Source: Panax quinquefolius (lineage: Eukaryota; Streptophyta; Magnoliopsida; Apiales; Araliaceae). From it: 64,000 nucleotides of DNA. The stretch spans positions 5,584,237-5,648,236 of the forward strand of contig CM035168.1 of the NCBI GenBank assembly GCA_020205615.1, written 5' to 3'. The notes under the pieces are model-generated. The model made no database searches. It saw nothing but the letters and a program-made list of their open reading frames with translations, and was not told where the DNA came from. The translations under genes and the position numbers were made by a program. Position 1 is the stretch's first letter, and every line of letters begins with the position of its first letter. This document shows positions 1 through 10,690 of the stretch, one piece after another.

Positions 1-207
1 TTTTTAAAGGATTTATGGGTATTTCCTAAGACGCGACGACTTTGAATGATAATTGTTACAGAGAAAGTAAGAGAGCGCGACTATGGAGACTGACGCTTAA
101 TAGATTCAGCCATGGCGGCTTTATCGGTAGCAATTGACGGCTTTATTCGTTAAACTCAGATGAAAAAGTAGGGTAGCGGAAGGAGAAAAATTGAAAGTGG
201 AAGAAAA

Positions 208-234
208 AGAAGAAGAAGAAGAAGAAGAAGAAGA
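208..234. repeat. (GAA)n microsatellite
   Basis: About nine consecutive GAA triplets in a purine-rich stretch. Confidence 0.9.
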
Positions 235-707
235 GTTACTTTCACTTGATTTTTCCAGAGATCGAGGGTTTTCAGAGGTGTGAAAATAGGGGTTTTATAA
301 GATGAGAGGAAGGGAAGAGGCAGGGTGAGAAGAGATGTGTGAATGGTGATGATTTATATGGGTGAAGCGATAGAGGGAAAGAAGAGAAGAATCGCTCGAG
401 AAGAAGAGAAAGGGTCGATCGACTACGAAGAGGAAGAGTCAGTCGATTGAAGGATGGACTCGTGTGAATTTTCTAATTGAGCGAGTTGACTCTTAATTAT
501 TTAAGAGTTAGCTCAATAAATTTTACAATTGAAGGGTGAGTTTTGGATCGGTCTTACTGTCTTTATATATAAGGTATAGATTTATATTAATAAGAATAAT
601 AATAATAATACTAGTGTTAATATTCATATTAGTTATTATTATTATTAATATTAATATTAATAATACTAATATAATAAAATATTATTATTAATATCTTGAA
701 GTTTTCA

Positions 708-710
<3 letters not shown>

Positions 711-755
<45 letters not shown>

Positions 756-896
756 TCTCCAGCGAACCATATGGAGCAAACTAAGAACGAACCGACTTTA
801 ACGACGATTTTTTTCGTCGTTATAGCAGGTTCATTTTTAGTTGTCTCCCTATGGTTCACTTGAGAGACTGACTATATATATATATATATATATATA
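711..896. mobile_element. Foldback (MITE-like) element inside a (TA)n tract
   Basis: A ~120-bp imperfect palindrome (about 751-872) sits between two pure TA runs (711-750 and 873-896). The left arm, starting GTCTCTCCAGCGAACCATA, matches the complement of the right arm, ending TATGGTTCACTTGAGAGAC, and pairing continues inward to an ACGACGA/TCGTCGT core. Elements that insert into TA microsatellites are known in plants. No longer target duplication can be seen because both flanks are TA repeats. Confidence 0.7.
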
Positions 897-1172
897 ATAC
901 TTGATAAATTAATAATCTCTCTAAAATAATATGTGTGTGTGTGTGGGGGTGGGGTTTGCAGGCTCTAAATTTTTGTTTATCCTAAAACAAATGTTAATCA
1001 TAAATGGAAAAATTACTACATGTCACGATTAGTTTATGAGATTTATAGTTTATAACATAGGGTATGTTCTTCCAACTGTCCTTAACGTAATTGAGAATTT
1101 AATTTATTTCAAACAAAGTTTATTTAAATTATAAACGCTGCTTTTAAAGTCCAAATGTAATTCTCTAAAAAT

Positions 1173-1503
1173 TAAGGCTGTAAAATGAGCAAATGGTTCG
1201 GGCTCGATTCGTACTCGCTCGACTAAAAATTTGATTCGAGCTCGACTCGAAATATTAATGAGTCAAATATGAGCAAGTTTTAAATTTTGATAAATTACTC
1301 GAACCTCTTTAAATTATAATTTTTTATTGATACTCGAATCATATTCGTTCAAAAAGTTTAAACTGCTCGTGCTCGATTCGAAATCATGCTGGACTCGGTA
1401 ACTAAATGAGCCTCAATTAAACCTTATTTTATACTCGATAAATTTTGTGAACCAAATCTGAGAAACTCAATACTCGGCTCGACTCGGTTCGTTTACACCC
1501 TTA
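1173..1503. mobile_element. Non-autonomous hAT-type element, 331 bp
   Basis: The ends are inverted repeats: TAAGGCTGTAAA at the left and TTTACACCCTTA at the right (complement TAAGGGTGTAAA). The element is flanked by a perfect 8-bp direct repeat CTAAAAAT (1165-1172 and 1504-1511), the duplication length of the hAT superfamily. The interior is rich in CTCGA/TCGAG words and has no ORF, so it needs a transposase from elsewhere. Confidence 0.85.
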
Positions 1504-1658
1504 CTAAAAATGATGTGATGCGTTTGAATGTCTAAACGCATCAAATTTTATGACCGTAAATATCCGCTCGAAGCTAATAGACAAATAATTAGCACATTAT
1601 TTTATACTTTGATTTTGAGTTGGGACAAGCTATTTCATATCTTATAGTACTAGCTAGT

Positions 1659-1822
1659 GTAAAATACGGAAGTGGTTAGCATGAAGTTTATTTTTGGGTA
1701 AGTCGGTCAATTGGTCAATAGAGTGATGACACGCAGGCGAGACTCTATGTGTGTCAGCATTCTATTGATCAATTGACCAACTTATCAAAAAATAAATTTC
1801 ATGCTAACCGGATCCGTAAAAT
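1659..1822. mobile_element. Foldback element (~150 bp)
   Basis: The two halves are near-perfect complements: GGTTAGCATGAAGTTTATTT at the left pairs with AAATAAATTTCATGCTAACC at the right, and the pairing continues through the GGTCAATTGGTCAATAGA region. GTAAAAT occurs at both borders (1659-1665 and 1816-1822) and is a candidate target duplication. No coding capacity; superfamily not assigned. Confidence 0.75.
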
Positions 1823-1917
1823 GACACGATGGTACCTACTACCACAGTCAATTTTCGAGGCAATTTTGCTGTGGAAAAATAAAAGTCTAAAAAGTGTTCA
1901 CCTAACAAAGACCTGAA

Positions 1918-2180
1918 TGTTATGAAAGTGATTACCTACTGATGAGGGCATCTCTGTCTTCCTCTTCTTCTTTCCCCCCGTGCTTTCTTCTTCCTTCTCT
2001 TTTTCTCTTCCCCTCCTCGTGACTCCTCTTCTGGTTGCCTATATAAGGAAAGTAATACAGAAGGAAAATATAAGAATTCTCTCTGAAAGAATTTCTCTCT
2101 CTTTTCTCTTGCTTATTCTCTCTAAATTTATGCAGAAATTATAAAAGTATATTTATACACTTCGCTAAAGTTTTATAACA
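1918..2180 (+). repeat. 5' LTR of the copia element
   Basis: 263 bp from TGTTATG to TTTTATAACA, matched almost base for base by the 3' copy at 25832-26066. It holds a pyrimidine-rich CTTCTTC block, a TATA box and a run of TTCTCTCT motifs downstream of it. Confidence 0.93.
2040..2046 (+). promoter_or_regulatory. TATA box of the copia LTR
   Basis: TATATAA in the context GCCTATATAAGG, repeated at 25934-25940 in the 3' LTR. Transcription probably starts about 30 bases downstream. Confidence 0.7.
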
Positions 2181-2200
2181 CGTTATCAGCACGAGGCTCT
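2181..2200 (+). promoter_or_regulatory. Primer-binding-site region of the copia element
   Basis: Directly after the LTR comes CGTTATCAGCACGAG. TATCAG agrees with the complement of the initiator tRNA-Met 3' end, but the match is partial, so the primer tRNA is uncertain. Confidence 0.5.
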
Positions 2201-2336
2201 AACCAACTGAGACGGTAAAATTAAATTCTTGCAATTTATTTATTATACTACCGAATACCTGGTGAATACCCTTTATATACATTTCTTATTAAATTATGGG
2301 AATAACCTGTATATGCGGAATACCGCATACCGTGAA

Positions 2337-2790
2337 ATTCTTACATTATTCCTTCTTTATTATTCGTTGGAATATATCACATCATGTGGATTACGCATGA
2401 CTGGTTCCGTTCTTTATTATTTCGTTGGAATATTCATGCGTGCGTAATTACGCGTGACCGGTTCCGATTCTTTATTATTCTATTGGAATATTCGTCTGCA
2501 TGCGAATTACGCGGACACTGGTTAAGATTCTTTATTATTCTATTGGAATATCCCATCATGCGGATTACGCATGAATTCGGTTCCATTCTTTATTATTCGT
2601 TAGAATATCTCATTCGTGTGGATTACGCATGACATGGTTCCATTATTTATTATTCTGTTGGAATAACCTGTCTGCGCGGACTATCGCATGCATGGTGAAT
2701 GATCCTTCGTATTCATTCTTTATTAAATTGTGGAAATGATATGTCTATGTGGATTACCGCATGGCGGGTGAAGATCCATTTGCAGTTTTG
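2337..2790 (+). repeat. Type I hairpin array in the copia untranslated leader
   Basis: About six units with a period near 60 bp. Each contains TTTATTATT followed by TTGGAATA, and a second small palindrome such as GCGTAATTACGC. The array ends with GCATGCATGGTGAATG and GTGGATTACCGCATG. The same units occur in sense orientation in the LTRs of the unrelated gypsy elements A, B, C and D. Here they lie after the primer site and before the gag ATG. Open frames through the array only translate the repeat. Confidence 0.85.
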
Positions 2791-3009
2791 TATATATATA
2801 TATTTGTAATTGTATATATACATTAATGATTGCATATTCTTTTTACGAAGATAATATGCTAATAACATAAATATAAGAATATTTATATTATTTATATTTG
2901 CAATTTATCACCACTTGAAGTCGTGATTTAGTTTATCTTTTATATATATATCATACATGCAATTATTTATTGTTTTAATAAATAATAATTGTGTTTTAAC
3001 CCAGAATAG

Positions 3010-3331
3010 ATGGCAAACTTGGCAAAAATAGATTTTTCTATTTTGAAAATCTCTGGAGACAACTATTTGGCTTGGGCACTTGATGCAGAATTGCACCTAA
3101 GTGCAAATGAGTTAGAAAAGACCATTGAATCAGGAAATACAGCAACTTTGGCACAAAATGCAAAAGCCATAATTTTTCTTCGTCTCCATATTGATGAAGG
3201 ATTAAAGACTGAGTATTTAAAAGTCAAAGATCCTTTGTCTTTATGGACACAATTGAAGGAAAGATTTGACTACCAAAAATTAGTTGTTCTCCCTAATGTA
3301 AAATTTTAGTGGGTTAATTTAAGGCTACAAG
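3010..3331 (+). pseudogene. gag: Copia gag, 5' part (interrupted by element A)
   Basis: Starts at an ATG after ACCCAGAATAG and opens MANLAKIDFSILKISGDNYL. The motif DNYLAWALDAELHL and the later LSLWTQLKERFD are typical of the Gag nucleic-acid-packaging protein of plant copia elements. The frame stops within a few codons at TAG (3307-3309) and homology ends at 3331, where element A was inserted with duplication ACAAG. The continuation of the protein is found after 21209. Gag would form the virus-like particle that packages the element's RNA. The N-terminal start is well supported; the copy cannot make full-length Gag. Confidence 0.88.
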
Positions 3332-4496
3332 TGTGACGCCCCCAAAACAGGTATACATCACCCATCTTGAGTCGCCAGAAAAATACACTATAAAAATCAT
3401 TTACAACTTCATTTATACAATTGTCATGCAAAATACGACGACATGTATACTGTGATTTTAAATACAAATACATATACCAACTCTGACTCATGTCACAATT
3501 GCACCTTACATAAAGGTACAGTCAAAAACAGTTTTAAAAATTAAAATCTTTGGAAAGTGCTTAAGGAAACCTTCGTACGTAGGAGGCCATGAATCTAAGT
3601 TATGATAGATATCATATGTATAGAGAATTATCCTTGGTTGACCCAATAAACCCCAAAGAAAAACGAGAAGATTACTATCATGTTCCTTCCAATGGTGAGC
3701 CTTCTCTTGACATATAACTATCTCTCGCTGTCTCCAAGTAAAAATTATATTTCAAATAAACCCCAAGATCATATAGGTAGTGCTCGTAGATATACTCAGC
3801 ATGTGGATGTGCACAACCCTGTCTTATGATAACACGAGGTTGTATGTCATTAGACATCTTGTATGATAGTGATAAAACACCCTTCCAAAGTTGGGTTCGC
3901 CTCACCCTATTCAGTTCACCAAAATTAAATATCAAATGACGTATACAATACGACACACTTATCTAAATTTCTCAATAAAATTATTTCCATACTATTTAGG
4001 GAGAACCTCAACAGCTATAGACCATTGTTCTATTCTCTTGTTATCCCCGCTCGACCCAGCTACACTCTTATTACCTGAAAGGAATTGTGAAGCAAAAGGG
4101 TGAGCACAACTAGCCCAGTAAAGAATATCATAACTAAAGATAATTAAATTATCAATAGATTTTGTCAATAATAAATCAGAGATTTAGAACATATGGTAGA
4201 TGATAAAACTTTTCAACCATAGTTGCAGCGGGACGAACAATCCATTAAAAGAGTCAAATAGACCATCAAGTCTATTATCTTCTCCATGTTAAAAGTCCAC
4301 CAATAATGTTTTATCCCTGTAACATCAATCATCAATTCCTGTCCACAATCATATGAATAACTCATAATCATAATTGTGATTCTGAATTCGTTTTCGTAAC
4401 CAGGACGAAGATAATTTTCATCACCTATCTTCACCTGAAATATCAAAAATCATGGTTATACCAAATCACAATCCCTGCTCATAATCATACTAATAA

Positions 4497-5145
4497 ATTC
4501 ATCTTTGCACTACGGCCAAAGATATTCATTAACAATTCATCTTTGCACTACTGTGCCAAAGATATACAAATCATATTTTATAAGAGTCAAGTAGAGCATG
4601 ATATCTACTATCTTCTACTTAATTTAAAAGTTTATTATCAATATTTTATCACCGAGACTCAACAATAAATAATCCACATCATCGAATCACCCCTGCAATA
4701 CGACCAAGGATATTCGTTAATATCACATCCATGAATTATCCATGCACTACGGCCAAGGATATTTAATTATTATCACATCCCTGAATTAATATTTCATTAC
4801 TGAGACTCAGCTCAACAATTAATCCACATCATCAATTCATCCCTACACTATAGGCCAAGGATATTCTTTTAGTATCACGACCATTAATTATCCATGCATT
4901 ACGGGCCAAAGATAATCGTGTTTTCATCAACGATCGATACTGATCATGCCATAAAACAATTCATCTTTGCACCCTTGGCCGAATAGAATCCATAGCCATA
5001 ATCATACCAAAAACTGTCCATCAATGCACTACGACCAATGAGGACTTTTTTCACATCATTTGTAACATTATGGTCATGATTATACCGAATAATTCCTGGT
5101 CATAATCATACCAAGTTCATCTATGCACTACAGGCCACAGATGAC
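4497..5145 (-). repeat. Type II hairpin array, element A left LTR
   Basis: Repeated palindromes of the form (stem)-GCC-GTAGTG-(stem). On the + strand 4501-4507 ATCTTTG pairs with 4517-4523 CAAAGAT across CACTACGGC; the next units use ATCCCTA and AAGGAT arms. Interleaved are copies of GGTCATGATTATACC and GGTCATAATCATACC, which are themselves near-palindromes. At least eight units. Confidence 0.82.
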
Positions 5146-6367
5146 TTTCAACATAATATATACATGAGGATGATGACAATGATATAAGTATTAATCAAAA
5201 GAAAACAAGGATAAATATTAAAGATTTTAAATTTATCCAAATATTATCAATCACTTAATAAACTCATAATCAAATATTATTAATATTATAATAATATTTT
5301 AATCACTTCTTAAACGTATAAACAATTTATTTTAATTGTTTACACTTTACCAAATAATGCATTTAATTATTCAAAAATATTATACTCATAAGATTTCATC
5401 ACCAATGATCAAATCCTTTATCAAAAATATCTGCATATATCCTATATAGGATTCCCAAGCCATAAAATCTTATTTACCAATTTTTAACTTCTCATAACAT
5501 ATTTAACTCATATACTCATAACTAGTGCATTTTCATGAAAAATACCAAATCAGTCCAAAAAATATTTCGTTTCTGGTAGCAGAATATAGTCCCATATTGA
5601 ACATATATATTTCTTGGAATTTCTAAAATTCATTTACTATTTTTCAAAAATCATTTTCTAATTATTTCCTTAAGAAATTAGCTACCTCAAGTTTAACTCC
5701 AGAAATTCCCAAATCTTGGCAGGATCTTACACATGTTAACGTGATCTTCCAGTTTAAATTTCAAGGTCATTGGAGTTATAGAACTCCGGTTATAGCGTTT
5801 TTCGTCGAAAAAACCTAAATATTGAAATGGTCATAACTTGCTCATTTTAAGTCGGAATGAGCTTATTTTTGGACAGGAGGTACTTTATACCATATATTTT
5901 TATGTCCCAAAAGGCCGGAATTTTTCTCACAAATTAAGTGGCCAAAAATGCCCTTTTAATAATATGGACAGTAGCTTTTTAAGCATTTCCAGATTTTTCA
6001 TCCTTTACTAAAATCATTCCACACAAAAATTTGTAAATCCTTTTTAAGTGATTCCACTTGGATAAGTTAGAAAACTCATAGATCTAACTCTAGAACTTGA
6101 CCACACTCAAAAATTCGAATTATAATAGGAGATATGGTCAATTGAATTTCATGTTCTATTTTCACCAAAATCTGATTTTTCAACCCTTTGTGATTTCTAA
6201 GAAACTTTCATGTTTTCTCATAATAACCAACATAACTCATCATAACACTTACTAATACTTCATATACCCATGATTTTTCATCAGTCCAATGTTTTTATTA
6301 TGACTTTCATCATAATCCACGTAAACATATCGTTTTCACAATTTAATAAGGAATGAATACAAAGGAT

Positions 6368-6835
6368 CATTCACCATGCATGTGGTAATCTACATAGACA
6401 GGTTATTCTAATAGAATAATAAAGAATGGAATAACAGAAGAATTCACCATGCATGCGATAGACGCACGCACAAACAAAGTTATTCTCAATGTAATAATAA
6501 AGAAACGGAACAGTCAGCGTAATCAGACCGATGACGGGATATTCAACAGAATAATAAAGAACGGAACAAGGTCAGACGAAATTCGCACCGACGGGATATT
6601 CCAACAGAATAATAAAAATGGAATAACAACATAAATCACCATGTATGCGATAGACCGCACAGACAGATTATTCCAACAAAATAATAATTAATGTAACTGT
6701 GTCGAAAGCGTATCTGGCAAGCGGCTGTGATAATCGATGAGAATAATAAAAAATGGAATAATAGAAGAATTTCACCATGTATGCGGTACTTCGCATAAAC
6801 AGGTTATTCCAACATAATAATAAAGAATGGAATAT
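6368..6835 (-). repeat. Type I hairpin array, element A left LTR
   Basis: About seven units, each with GAATAATAAAGAATGGAATAA on the + strand followed by a small GCATGC- or GCG-containing palindrome. Located 3' of the TATA box in the LTR's own orientation. Confidence 0.82.
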
Positions 6836-7000
6836 CAGGAGTTCTCTTACGAGTACAACAAATAATATCCCTTACCTCAAAAAAAGACTAGATACTGGAT
6901 TAGTGAGGTAGAAAACTTATCTTCCTCTTTCTTTCTATAATTTCTCTCTATAATAATGGCTCTAAAGCTTTAGTGAATTGGTGAGAAATGAAGGAAGAAT

Positions 7001-7020
7001 GAAATTCTATTTATAGAAAA
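7001..7020 (-). promoter_or_regulatory. TATA box of element A left LTR
   Basis: Minus-strand CTATAAATAG; the right LTR has the same box at about 20271-20279. It is followed on the minus strand by a CT/GA-rich leader and a GTAAGG donor. Confidence 0.75.
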
Positions 7021-7069
7021 ATATAATTTCGATAATTGCACGTTTTGGGGCTCGAAAAATTATAGTACA

Positions 7070-7310
7070 ATACCTCTAACTTTTCTTTCATTTTTAATTT
7101 AGTCCTACAAGTATTATCAAACTTGTACCACCTCCCCTAATAGTAAATAATGTGAATCAATAGTTCATTCATGTGACTCAATAGTATAATCATGTGAAAA
7201 ATATGAATTACAGTATAGTATCTCCATCTATACCTCCATTTTTAACTTAGTCATGCAAGTATTATCAATCTTGCACCAACTCCCCTAATAGTAAGTGAAT
7301 GTGACTCAAT
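7070..7310 (-). promoter_or_regulatory. Tandem duplication in U3 of element A
   Basis: Two related ~85-bp units, each holding CTATTAGGGGAG, a TTGATAATACTTG-like stretch and TACTATACTGTAAT or TATTGTACTGTAAT, separated by repeated ATTGAxTCACATG words. It lies immediately upstream of the TATA box, where enhancer-like repeats sit in other LTRs. Also at 20330-20590, 31918-32160 and 37950-38200. Confidence 0.65.
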
Positions 7311-7942
7311 AGTACACATATGTAAATAAATATTTATATAAGCATGTGAATTAGTAGCAATTAATTGCTCATTTATCCGATAAATTATCCGATTTATCAA
7401 TATAACCCCCAGACATCAATTATCATCGGAATAGATGTCGATTTCAACTAACACCAATAATCCCAACACAATGGAACTATCAAATTCATCTTTAATCAAC
7501 ACGAACTTATTCATCATTAATATTATAACTCACAATATTTAACAACCAGGTCGTTCCCGTGAGAAAGGGGTTTTCCAATAAGGATTTCTCCTATTGGCGC
7601 ATGCAATTAGATGACCAAACCTCTCATTGGCAGAACTTCTAGACATCGTTAATATTGCAAATAATAATATTAATAACTTCGTCGTCTCAATTATTTATTT
7701 AATAATATACAAAATATCGACAATAATTGAATTAAACTGAGTGACTTCTCACGTAAGCATTAATAATTAATTCCGTCTGCTACTATGCAACCACGCGTAT
7801 TTTACCACCAATTATTTTATGACAACTTGCTTACTTTGAAAAAATTTCAATGTCACCCTTAACTTTAAACTTTTATTAATTTAATTATTCACCAAAATAG
7901 AAAAATTGAATACTTTTATTTCATAAAATTCGGGGTCTCACA

Positions 7943-8277
7943 ATCTCCCCTTCTTATGAAATTTTGCCCTCGAAATTTACGTACGTACCTGGTATTTAGA
8001 AGAGATGAGAATACCTTGCTTTCTTTTCGGATTGTACCTTCCCGATAACTTTCTTTGTATCATGATTTTCCCATTGCTCATCTCCTGTATTTCAAATATC
8101 ATTCTAGAATATACTTCAAACAAGGTTAATTGACATATCATAATTTGTCAACTTATCAAGTAAACAATTTCAGCTTAGGTAAGTCACATACTAGCGAAGT
8201 ATATTAGTCATCTCTCCCCTCCTAGTTCTAGACTTATATCTCCGCCAGCGACCATATTACTAGGCTCTGATACCAAA
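7943..8277 (-). other. Element A internal domain (335 bp): polypurine tract, leader, primer site
   Basis: Next to the left LTR is the minus-strand polypurine tract AAGAAGGGGAGA. Next to the right LTR is TGGTATCAGAGC (8264-8275, minus strand), a perfect 12-base complement to the plant initiator tRNA-Met 3' end, two bases from the LTR. Between them is AACTAGGAGGGGAGAG, a leader motif shared with B, C and D and a candidate for packaging. No ORF. The signals kept are just those needed in cis for reverse transcription and packaging. Confidence 0.88.
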
Positions 8278-8679
8278 TGTGATGCCCCCAAAACAGGTAT
8301 ACATCACCCATCTTGAGTCGCCAGAAAAATACACTATAAAAATTATTTTCAACTTCATTTATACAACTGTCGTGCAAAATACGACGACATGTATACTGTG
8401 AGTTTAAATACAAATACATATACCTACTCTGACTCATGTCACAATTGCACCTTACATAAAGGTACAGTCAAAATTTGTTTTAGAAATTAAAATATTTGGA
8501 AAGTGCTAAAGGAAACCTTCGTACATAGGAGGCCATGAATCTAAGTTATGATAGATATCATATGTCCAGAGAATTATCCTTGGTTGACCCAATAAACCCC
8601 AAAGAAAAATGAGAAGATTACTATCATGTTCCTTCCAATGGTGAGTCTTCTCTTGACATATAACTATCTCTACTGTCTC
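8278..8679 (-). repeat. Element A 5' LTR, distal fragment
   Basis: Matches 3332-3730 closely from TGTGATGCCCCC onward and is cut at CTGTCTC by element B. It resumes at 16960 with CAAGTGAAAATTATATTTC, as in the left LTR. Confidence 0.92.
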
Positions 8680-9154
8680 TGTGACGCCCCCAAAAATAGG
8701 TATACATCACCCATCTTGAATATACAATAAGAGAGCTGTGAGTTTTAATACAAATATTATCTTCTAGACAATATCCACTCTCAGAATAAGTCCTCATTAC
8801 ATTTATTGTCAAACTATTTAACAGAATAGTGAGGACTACTAATGCTATCATCTGGACTGTCAAACCGTTCCCCAACTCGTCCCAGCTATATTCTCATTTC
8901 CTGAAGAGAACAGTGAAGGAAAGGGTGAGCTCAACTACCCCAGTAAGAAATATTATGACTAAGATAATGCAGAATAAATTATCATTAGTCTTCAACAATG
9001 TTAAACTAATAAAATATAAAAAACATCAAGTTTAACTGCATGGAACAAGCAATCCATTAAAAGAGTCAAATAGAGAATAAAATTTACTATCTTTTATGAT
9101 TTAAAAAATTTTTCATCACTTTTATCGCTGAGACTCAGCTTAATAAATAATCCA

Positions 9155-9475
9155 CATCATCAAATCATCCCTGCACTATAGGCCAATGATATTATTTAGT
9201 ATCACGACCACGAATTATCCATGTACTACGGGCCAAAGATAATCATGTTTTCATCAACGATCCTGATCATGCCATAAAACAATTCATCTTTGCTCCCTTG
9301 GCCGAAGAGAATCCATAGCCATAATCATACCAAAAACTGTCCATCAATGCACCATGGGCCAATGAGGACTTTTTCCACATCATTTGTAACATTACGGTCA
9401 TGATTATACTGAATAATCCCTGATCATAATCATACCAAGTCCATCTATGCACTACAGGCCACAAATGACTTTCAA
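9155..9475 (-). repeat. Type II hairpin array, element B left LTR
   Basis: Five or so units with the constant loop (GCACTA...GGCC on the + strand) and changing arms: CATCCCTG, TTATCCATG, CATCTTTG, CATCAATG, CATCTATG. Confidence 0.8.
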
Positions 9476-9711
9476 CAAAATATAAACATGAGAATGATGA
9501 CAATGATATAAGAATTCAATAAAATAAGTTCAAGAATTAAATTATTCAGGAACTAATAACGTCCAAATTGTCAACATGATACTTCTTTGTAGAGTAAAAT
9601 TCAAGAATGCCCAGAAGAATATTTTCATGAAAAGATAATGGATGAAGCTTGCAAATATCAAGGATATTCCACTAATTTCATGGAGTATAAGTCAAAACTT
9701 TAATCAATCGA

Positions 9712-10275
9712 GTATAATAAAGAATGGAATAACAAAAAAATCACCATGCATGCGGTATTGCGTGAGATGAAAAAAGTTATTCCAATGTAATAATAAATAA
9801 CGGAACTAAAAGAAGTAAGCGTAATACACACCGATAGGATATTCCAATGTAATAATAAAGAATGGAATAACAATGAAATCACCATGCATGCGGTGCCAGC
9901 ATAGACAAAGTTATTCCAACAAAATAATAAATAACGGAACCGGTCAAAAGTAAATTCGCACCAATAGGATGTTCAACGATGTAATAATAAAGAATGAAAT
10001 AACAACAGAAATCACCATGCATGCGGTATATTCCAATGTGATGTAAATGTGTTATTCCAGAAATAATAATAAATAACGAGAATCAGTCCCACAGAAACGA
10101 TAGTACGTGATATTCCAATGAGAATAATAAAAAGGCGAAACCAGTCCATGATAACGCATGCAGACATGGATGTTCCAATGAATAATAACGAATGGAATAA
10201 CAAATGTAAATCACCAAGTATAGGGGGTATCAGCAGTATAAAAGTTATTCCAACAGAATAATAAAGAATGGAATA
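9712..10275 (-). repeat. Type I hairpin array, element B left LTR
   Basis: About nine units with TTATTCCA ... TAATAAAGAATGGAATAA and the CACCATGCATGCGGT palindrome. Confidence 0.8.
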
Positions 10276-10639
10276 ATGAAGTTCTCTTCATGAATATGAA
10301 AAAAAAAATACCCCTTACCTTATAAAGAAGAGTACTCCGACGGTAGAGCGGGGATATACTTGAAGAAACTTGCACTACGCTCAAAGCTTTCTTAAACGCT
10401 AAAAAAATACGCTCAGGATAGAAGATTAATTCTCTCTACAGTTTCTCTCTCTAAAGTTTTAGTGAATTCGTAAGAAATAATGAAGGAATGAGCTTCTATT
10501 TATAGAAGAATGGACTGAATAGTAACCAATCCATGAACGGTCCAGATCGATTTACTTTAAACGGACGGTCCAGATTGGTTTACAATAAAATATAATATAT
10601 TCTATTTATAATCTAATAAAGCGAATTTTTAAAAAGATT

Positions 10640-10690
10640 TTACTATGCAAACACTATGCAGGCACTATGTAAACACTATGCATAATAAAA
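10640..10690 (-). repeat. Short tandem repeat in U3 of element B
   Basis: Four adjacent variants of the 11-mer ACTATGCAAAC between AT-rich repeats of AAAATATAATATATTCT. The right LTR has a shorter version near 16180-16222. Could act as binding sites upstream of the TATA box. Confidence 0.6.

Larger units (their letters stand above)
1..1164. other. AT-rich intergenic DNA, no gene seen
   Basis: I see no coding exon here. The first ~540 bases are purine-rich with a GAA microsatellite. From ~585 to 710 there are ATT/AAT-rich runs, followed by a TA tract holding a foldback element, then a short GT run near 931-942. The only long open frame encodes Ile-Tyr and Ile-Asn repeats from the microsatellites and is not a gene. 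The left part could be a gene 5' flank, but nothing proves that. Confidence 0.6.
3332..7942 (-). repeat. Element A 3' LTR (left copy)
   Basis: On the minus strand it runs from TGTGAGACCCCG to GGGGGCGTCACA. In that orientation come U3 with a tandem duplication (about 7310-7070), a TATA box (7017-7010), a splice-donor-like GAGGTAAGGG (near 6875), a type I hairpin array (6835-6368), a long AT-rich section, and a type II hairpin array (5145-4497). No protein gene is present; open frames are fortuitous. Confidence 0.9.

Noticed and set aside
629..859. 76-codon minus-strand frame
   Set aside because: Encodes Ile-Tyr and Asn-Ile repeats from the microsatellites around the foldback element.
2229..2632. 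Open frames rich in FIILLEY-type peptides (also 15322-15748, 28185-28605, 32597-32929, 50416-50780, 57756-58036)
   Set aside because: They run through the hairpin arrays in several frames, repeat with the array period and match no protein; they translate the repeat.
2337..2790. CRISPR-like look of regularly spaced palindromic repeats
   Set aside because: Spacers are not unique, the repeats are inside LTRs and a retrotransposon leader, and the DNA is plant nuclear.
8264..8275. tRNA-like sequence
   Set aside because: It is only the 12-base primer site complementary to initiator tRNA-Met, with no cloverleaf around it.
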